Shown piece by piece: positions 42,881 through 45,450 of a stretch of DNA of 45,450 nt. Location: contig CAJMKD010000017.1 in NCBI GenBank assembly GCA_905213905.1, forward strand, positions 1 through 45,450, in the 5' to 3' direction. Origin of the DNA: an uncultured Sutterella sp. GTDB taxonomy: Bacteria > Pseudomonadota > Gammaproteobacteria > Burkholderiales > Burkholderiaceae_F. The notes beneath the pieces are model-generated. The model was not told the DNA's origin, ran no database searches, and saw nothing but the letters and a program-made list of their open reading frames with translations. Each line of letters opens with the position of its first letter. Positions within the stretch are counted from its first letter, which is position 1. The position numbers and the translations under genes are program-made.

Positions 42881-43342
42881 ATGGATAAGCGGGCAATTTT
42901 TACGGGCATGTCGAAAGAATCGCTTTATCGCTTTGCCAAGCGCCGCTACGCAGTGAGTGCCTCACGCTTCGGCAAATGGGCGGTCGGACTGGAAGCTGTT
43001 CCGAAAGACAACGGAAGAAGCGCCGTTCGAAAGCCGGGGGACAACCACGACGCAGAGAATCTGACCCAGTTTCAACGTCAGGCTATTGATCGCGGCAACC
43101 GCGAGCATGCGTGGTTCGATGAATCCTGCCGGTTCTGGTCCGGCGATGAAGGCCTCTTACTCACACGCTCTGTTCGTGAGCAGACCGAAGCTGCATTCGC
43201 AGAGGCCGAAAAGCGTTGCGAGGCTATTGCGCGAGCAAAACCGGCAGCTCTCCGGCGGTTCAATGCATTGCGCAGGCTTCATGCATACGGCACCTTCATC
43301 GCCCTATTCTGCCTTTTGCTGCTTGCCCGACTCATTGTTTGA
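42881..43342 (+). CDS. Hypothetical protein with C-terminal membrane anchor
   Basis: A 153-residue product from ATG 42881 (MDKRAIFTGMSKESLYRFAKRRYAV); the open frame begins at 42845 with a hydrophobic extension that is probably not translated. The middle is charged and helical (REQTEAAFAEAEKRCEAIARAKPAALRRF), and the C-terminus is a single helix (GTFIALFCLLLLARLIV), suggesting a tail-anchored inner-membrane protein. It is the only plus-strand gene of the plasmid-like block and converges with the nuclease gene, overlapping its last 39 nt. No family was recognised. Confidence 0.55.
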   Translation: MDKRAIFTGMSKESLYRFAKRRYAVSASRFGKWAVGLEAVPKDNGRSAVRKPGDNHDAENLTQFQRQAIDRGNREHAWFDESCRFWSGDEGLLLTRSVREQTEAAFAEAEKRCEAIARAKPAALRRFNALRRLHAYGTFIALFCLLLLARLIV

Positions 43343-44032
43343 AAAGCTGCGGGCGGCCTTTGTCTTCTGCGCCATTTCCGCCACGAGGGCCGCTGGCAGC
43401 AGCGTGACTCGTCTGTAGATCGGCAAGCCGTCGCCGCCTTCACAAATCGATCGGATGAAGCCCTCTTCGCTGACGCGATCTTCTCCGTACTTCAAAGCAA
43501 GCAGCGCACGGTAGACGGAGAGCTGAACAATTTCTTCCGCCCGGGGCGCTGAGGGCGCGGCATGCGTCTTCGTGTCCACGATATAGAGCCTGCCGTCTCG
43601 TCCTTCGAAAACCTGGTCCACCGTGCCGTACAACGGCACGCCGCCTACTTCGCCCGCGATGTTTTCTTCCGACATCACGAGTTTCGGATGGAGGGACTTG
43701 AATTCTTCAGGCATGCGCTGCACTTCTTTGCGCCAGTCAAGCAAGCCGGCTTTGTCGGCAACCGGCGCATATTCGATATAGCCGTGAAGTCCGCCCGGCT
43801 CGACGACGCAGGAGAATCGACTCAGCCGAAGGTCGACCGGCAGATTACTGGCGTAATCGACCCGCAGACGCTCATGTCCCTCAGCAAGAAAGAAGAAGCA
43901 GACTGCGGGCAGAACAAGCGCCGCGGTCGGCGGCCAGAACAGGATCAGCGCCGCCGCGACGACAAGAACGAAAAATAGAAATAAATAGTGGCTGTTATTT
44001 TCCAGAGAACTGAATGCTTCGCGAACCTTCAT
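43304..44032 (-). CDS. Membrane-anchored PD-(D/E)XK nuclease-like protein
   Basis: The 242-residue protein has two N-terminal membrane helices (YLFLFFVLVVAAALILFW and AALVLPAVCFFFLAEG) and a cytoplasmic RecB/Cas4-type nuclease domain. Core residues are visible: GTVDQVF (first aspartate), LYIVDTKT (D-x-K) and the helix VQLSVYRALLALKYGE with the Q-x3-Y motif. The cysteines of Cas4 iron-sulfur clusters are not obvious. Membrane anchoring of such a nuclease is unusual and suggests action on entering or leaving DNA at the membrane. It starts 10 nt after the repA stop and is likely co-transcribed with it. Confidence 0.78.
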   Translation of the reverse strand: MKVREAFSSLENNSHYLFLFFVLVVAAALILFWPPTAALVLPAVCFFFLAEGHERLRVDYASNLPVDLRLSRFSCVVEPGGLHGYIEYAPVADKAGLLDWRKEVQRMPEEFKSLHPKLVMSEENIAGEVGGVPLYGTVDQVFEGRDGRLYIVDTKTHAAPSAPRAEEIVQLSVYRALLALKYGEDRVSEEGFIRSICEGGDGLPIYRRVTLLPAALVAEMAQKTKAARSFSNNESGKQQKAE

Positions 44033-44042
44033 GACCTACCAT

Positions 44043-45368
44043 CTAGTCGTCACCGAAGAGGGTCGGCGACTTGGGGTCTTCACGGAAGACGCGGGGCCGT
44101 CTCTTCTTTCGGATCAAAGAGTGACGTGGGGCAGATGCATTTGCAGGCTCGGCCTGCTTCGGGTCTTCCGCATGTTCAGGTGCGGCTTCCGCTAACGCCT
44201 TCGCTTCGGCGTCTTTATTTTCCTTGGCCTTGGATTTGGCAGCGGCGTAGACGCCGCCGAGCGACTTTCTGCGAGGCTTGCGGGCTTTGACGACGGTCGT
44301 TTCGGAAGCGGCCGGCGCTTCGTCGCACTGCGCCTGAGACGCTGCGGCTTTGCTTTCCGTTCCGGCTTCGGGTTCCTTCATGAGGACCTCGTCCTCGTCG
44401 CTCAGCGTCAGGTCAAACGCCGATGCGCCGGCGGTACGGATCGCACGAACGTCTTCAGCCTCCTGGACAGCAGGAGCGCTCTTCGCATTTTTTCGTCCGG
44501 CAGCTTTCGACGCAGCATCAACCTGAAGCGCAGCCTGCTTTTCCTTCCTGTAATGGTCAACCATCATCGACGTCTTTCGGTCGACGTCGGGCGTCGACTG
44601 CAGAAAGCGCAGGCCCTCCGGCTCGATGTTGAAGCGCAGGCCCGGATAGAGCTTGCTCACGGGCTTGAGATTGCGCAGGAACGCCGCGCGGAAATCGCGC
44701 AGACGCGAATAGTTGTGGCCGAACTGCGTCTTGAGCGCCGCCCATGGGATCAGCACGTCGCCTCGCGTGTACGAAGCTTTGTAAGTAGCCCAGAGGTAGA
44801 TGTCCATCTGCATCGGACTCTTGGAAAGCTGTACGAGCTTGCTGAAGATGAAGGGAACCGGTCGGTTGCTGACTTCCTCGAAGAAGTACGGACTCAGTTC
44901 GACGACGCCTTCCGCCGTGGAGATGTCTTTGCCGCGGGACCACATCGAAACCTTTTCAAGGATCGGGAAGAGCATCGTCTGCCGGCCCTGGAAGAACTCG
45001 TCCTGGCATTTGAACTTGCCGTGCCAGTGAAAGAACACGGACGTAGCCGCAAGCGAGATGATCGCGTTCTGAAAAGCGGTGCATGCGCCGCGCTCGCCGC
45101 CGCCCGCAACTTTGCCGAAGCTCCTGACCAGAGCCGTCAAATTGGGTCCGAGCTCAACAACGGTCGTGCCGTTCATGACGGCGAGCGTCGTCAGTCGCGC
45201 TATCAGCAGACGCGCCGCCGATCCGTATGGAATGCCCACGGTCGGGTCGGCACAAGAAAGCGTCAGCGTCACATTCTTGGATGCGCGAACCAGATGCGTC
45301 AGATACCGTCCGGTTTCATCCACCGGACGCGTGTAGGGAAGGATCGTCTGCACCAATGCCTTCGGCAT
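44043..45368 (-). CDS. repA: RepA-family plasmid replication initiator-like protein
   Basis: The 441-residue protein starts at ATG 45368; the frame can extend to TTG 45389 but is closed by TAG at 45441. The first 270 residues match the RepA_C-type initiator layout: VTLTLSCADPTVGIPYGSAARLLIARLTTLAV, LGPNLTALVRSFG, SPMQMDIYLWATYKASY and LRDFRAAFLRNLKPVSKLYPGL (winged-helix core, read in parts). The last 170 residues are low-complexity, rich in Ala, Glu and Lys, and end in PRVFREDPKSPTLFGDD. On a plasmid it would open the origin; beside a capsule locus it marks an integrated plasmid, a secondary chromosome or a domesticated copy. The upstream 60 nt contains CTGGACATCCAG-like inverted sequence. 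Confidence 0.85.
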   Translation of the reverse strand: MPKALVQTILPYTRPVDETGRYLTHLVRASKNVTLTLSCADPTVGIPYGSAARLLIARLTTLAVMNGTTVVELGPNLTALVRSFGKVAGGGERGACTAFQNAIISLAATSVFFHWHGKFKCQDEFFQGRQTMLFPILEKVSMWSRGKDISTAEGVVELSPYFFEEVSNRPVPFIFSKLVQLSKSPMQMDIYLWATYKASYTRGDVLIPWAALKTQFGHNYSRLRDFRAAFLRNLKPVSKLYPGLRFNIEPEGLRFLQSTPDVDRKTSMMVDHYRKEKQAALQVDAASKAAGRKNAKSAPAVQEAEDVRAIRTAGASAFDLTLSDEDEVLMKEPEAGTESKAAASQAQCDEAPAASETTVVKARKPRRKSLGGVYAAAKSKAKENKDAEAKALAEAAPEHAEDPKQAEPANASAPRHSLIRKKRRPRVFREDPKSPTLFGDD

Positions 45369-45450
45369 GACGCAGATATCGCTGAGCAAAGACTCCGATC
45401 CAATCCCGACATCCTGGACATCCAGAGTTGGCGTGAAATACTATAGCGTC

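Overview
The window looks like a chromosome segment of a Gram-negative betaproteobacterium, most likely of the Sutterellaceae (Sutterella/Parasutterella type) in the order Burkholderiales. This is inferred from the trimeric-porin family, the short H-NS-type nucleoid protein with a WSGRGRQPNW core, the paired Tat-exported flavoproteins with a TtrSR-like sensor system, and a moderately GC-rich background. Two AT-rich islands (about 5.76-10.43 kb and 22.3-24.3 kb) stand out against it, and the polyketide synthase region is clearly GC-richer. No rRNA, tRNA, CRISPR array or transposase was seen.

Positions 1-22233 are, read leftward on the minus strand, an ABC-transporter-dependent (group 2-like) capsule locus. 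It runs kpsS, GNAT, SDR, a sulfatase-fold phosphoglycerol-transferase-like protein, kpsC, a lipoprotein, kpsM, kpsT, kpsE, kpsD, an AT-rich serotype cassette, then kdsA, kdsC, kdsD and kdsB, and finally a TRAP transporter (P, M, Q order). All four CMP-Kdo genes are present, matching the poly-Kdo linker made by KpsS and KpsC. Two genes, kpsC and the large GT/HAD gene of the cassette, are each interrupted by one in-frame TAA with the rest of the frame intact, so as written the capsule is probably altered or off.

Positions 22460-24148 hold the most interesting element: a reverse transcriptase preceded by a structured non-coding RNA, resembling DRT2 (UG2) anti-phage systems. Inside the RNA, a 6-nt direct repeat (TGATTG) recurs exactly 135 nt apart. 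If the RT copies this unit and jumps between the repeats, the concatemeric cDNA has no stop codon in one frame (45 codons per unit), and each junction builds a promoter (TTGACT, 17 nt, TACAAT) that is absent from the chromosome. This is the logic of the 'neo' gene described for DRT2, here predicted from sequence alone.

Positions 24298-29790 hold a response regulator, a periplasmic-sensor histidine kinase and two divergent Tat-dependent flavocytochrome-c-type reductases, probably for respiration of an organic electron acceptor. Positions 29877-38896 hold a two-gene operon: a single-module highly reducing type I PKS and an alpha-oxoamine synthase. Together they suggest a long-chain amino-ketone (sphingoid-like) product. 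A porin and an H-NS-like protein follow. The right end (41263-45368) is plasmid-like: a RepA-family replication initiator, a membrane-anchored PD-(D/E)XK nuclease, a triple-DUF5710 protein and small membrane proteins.
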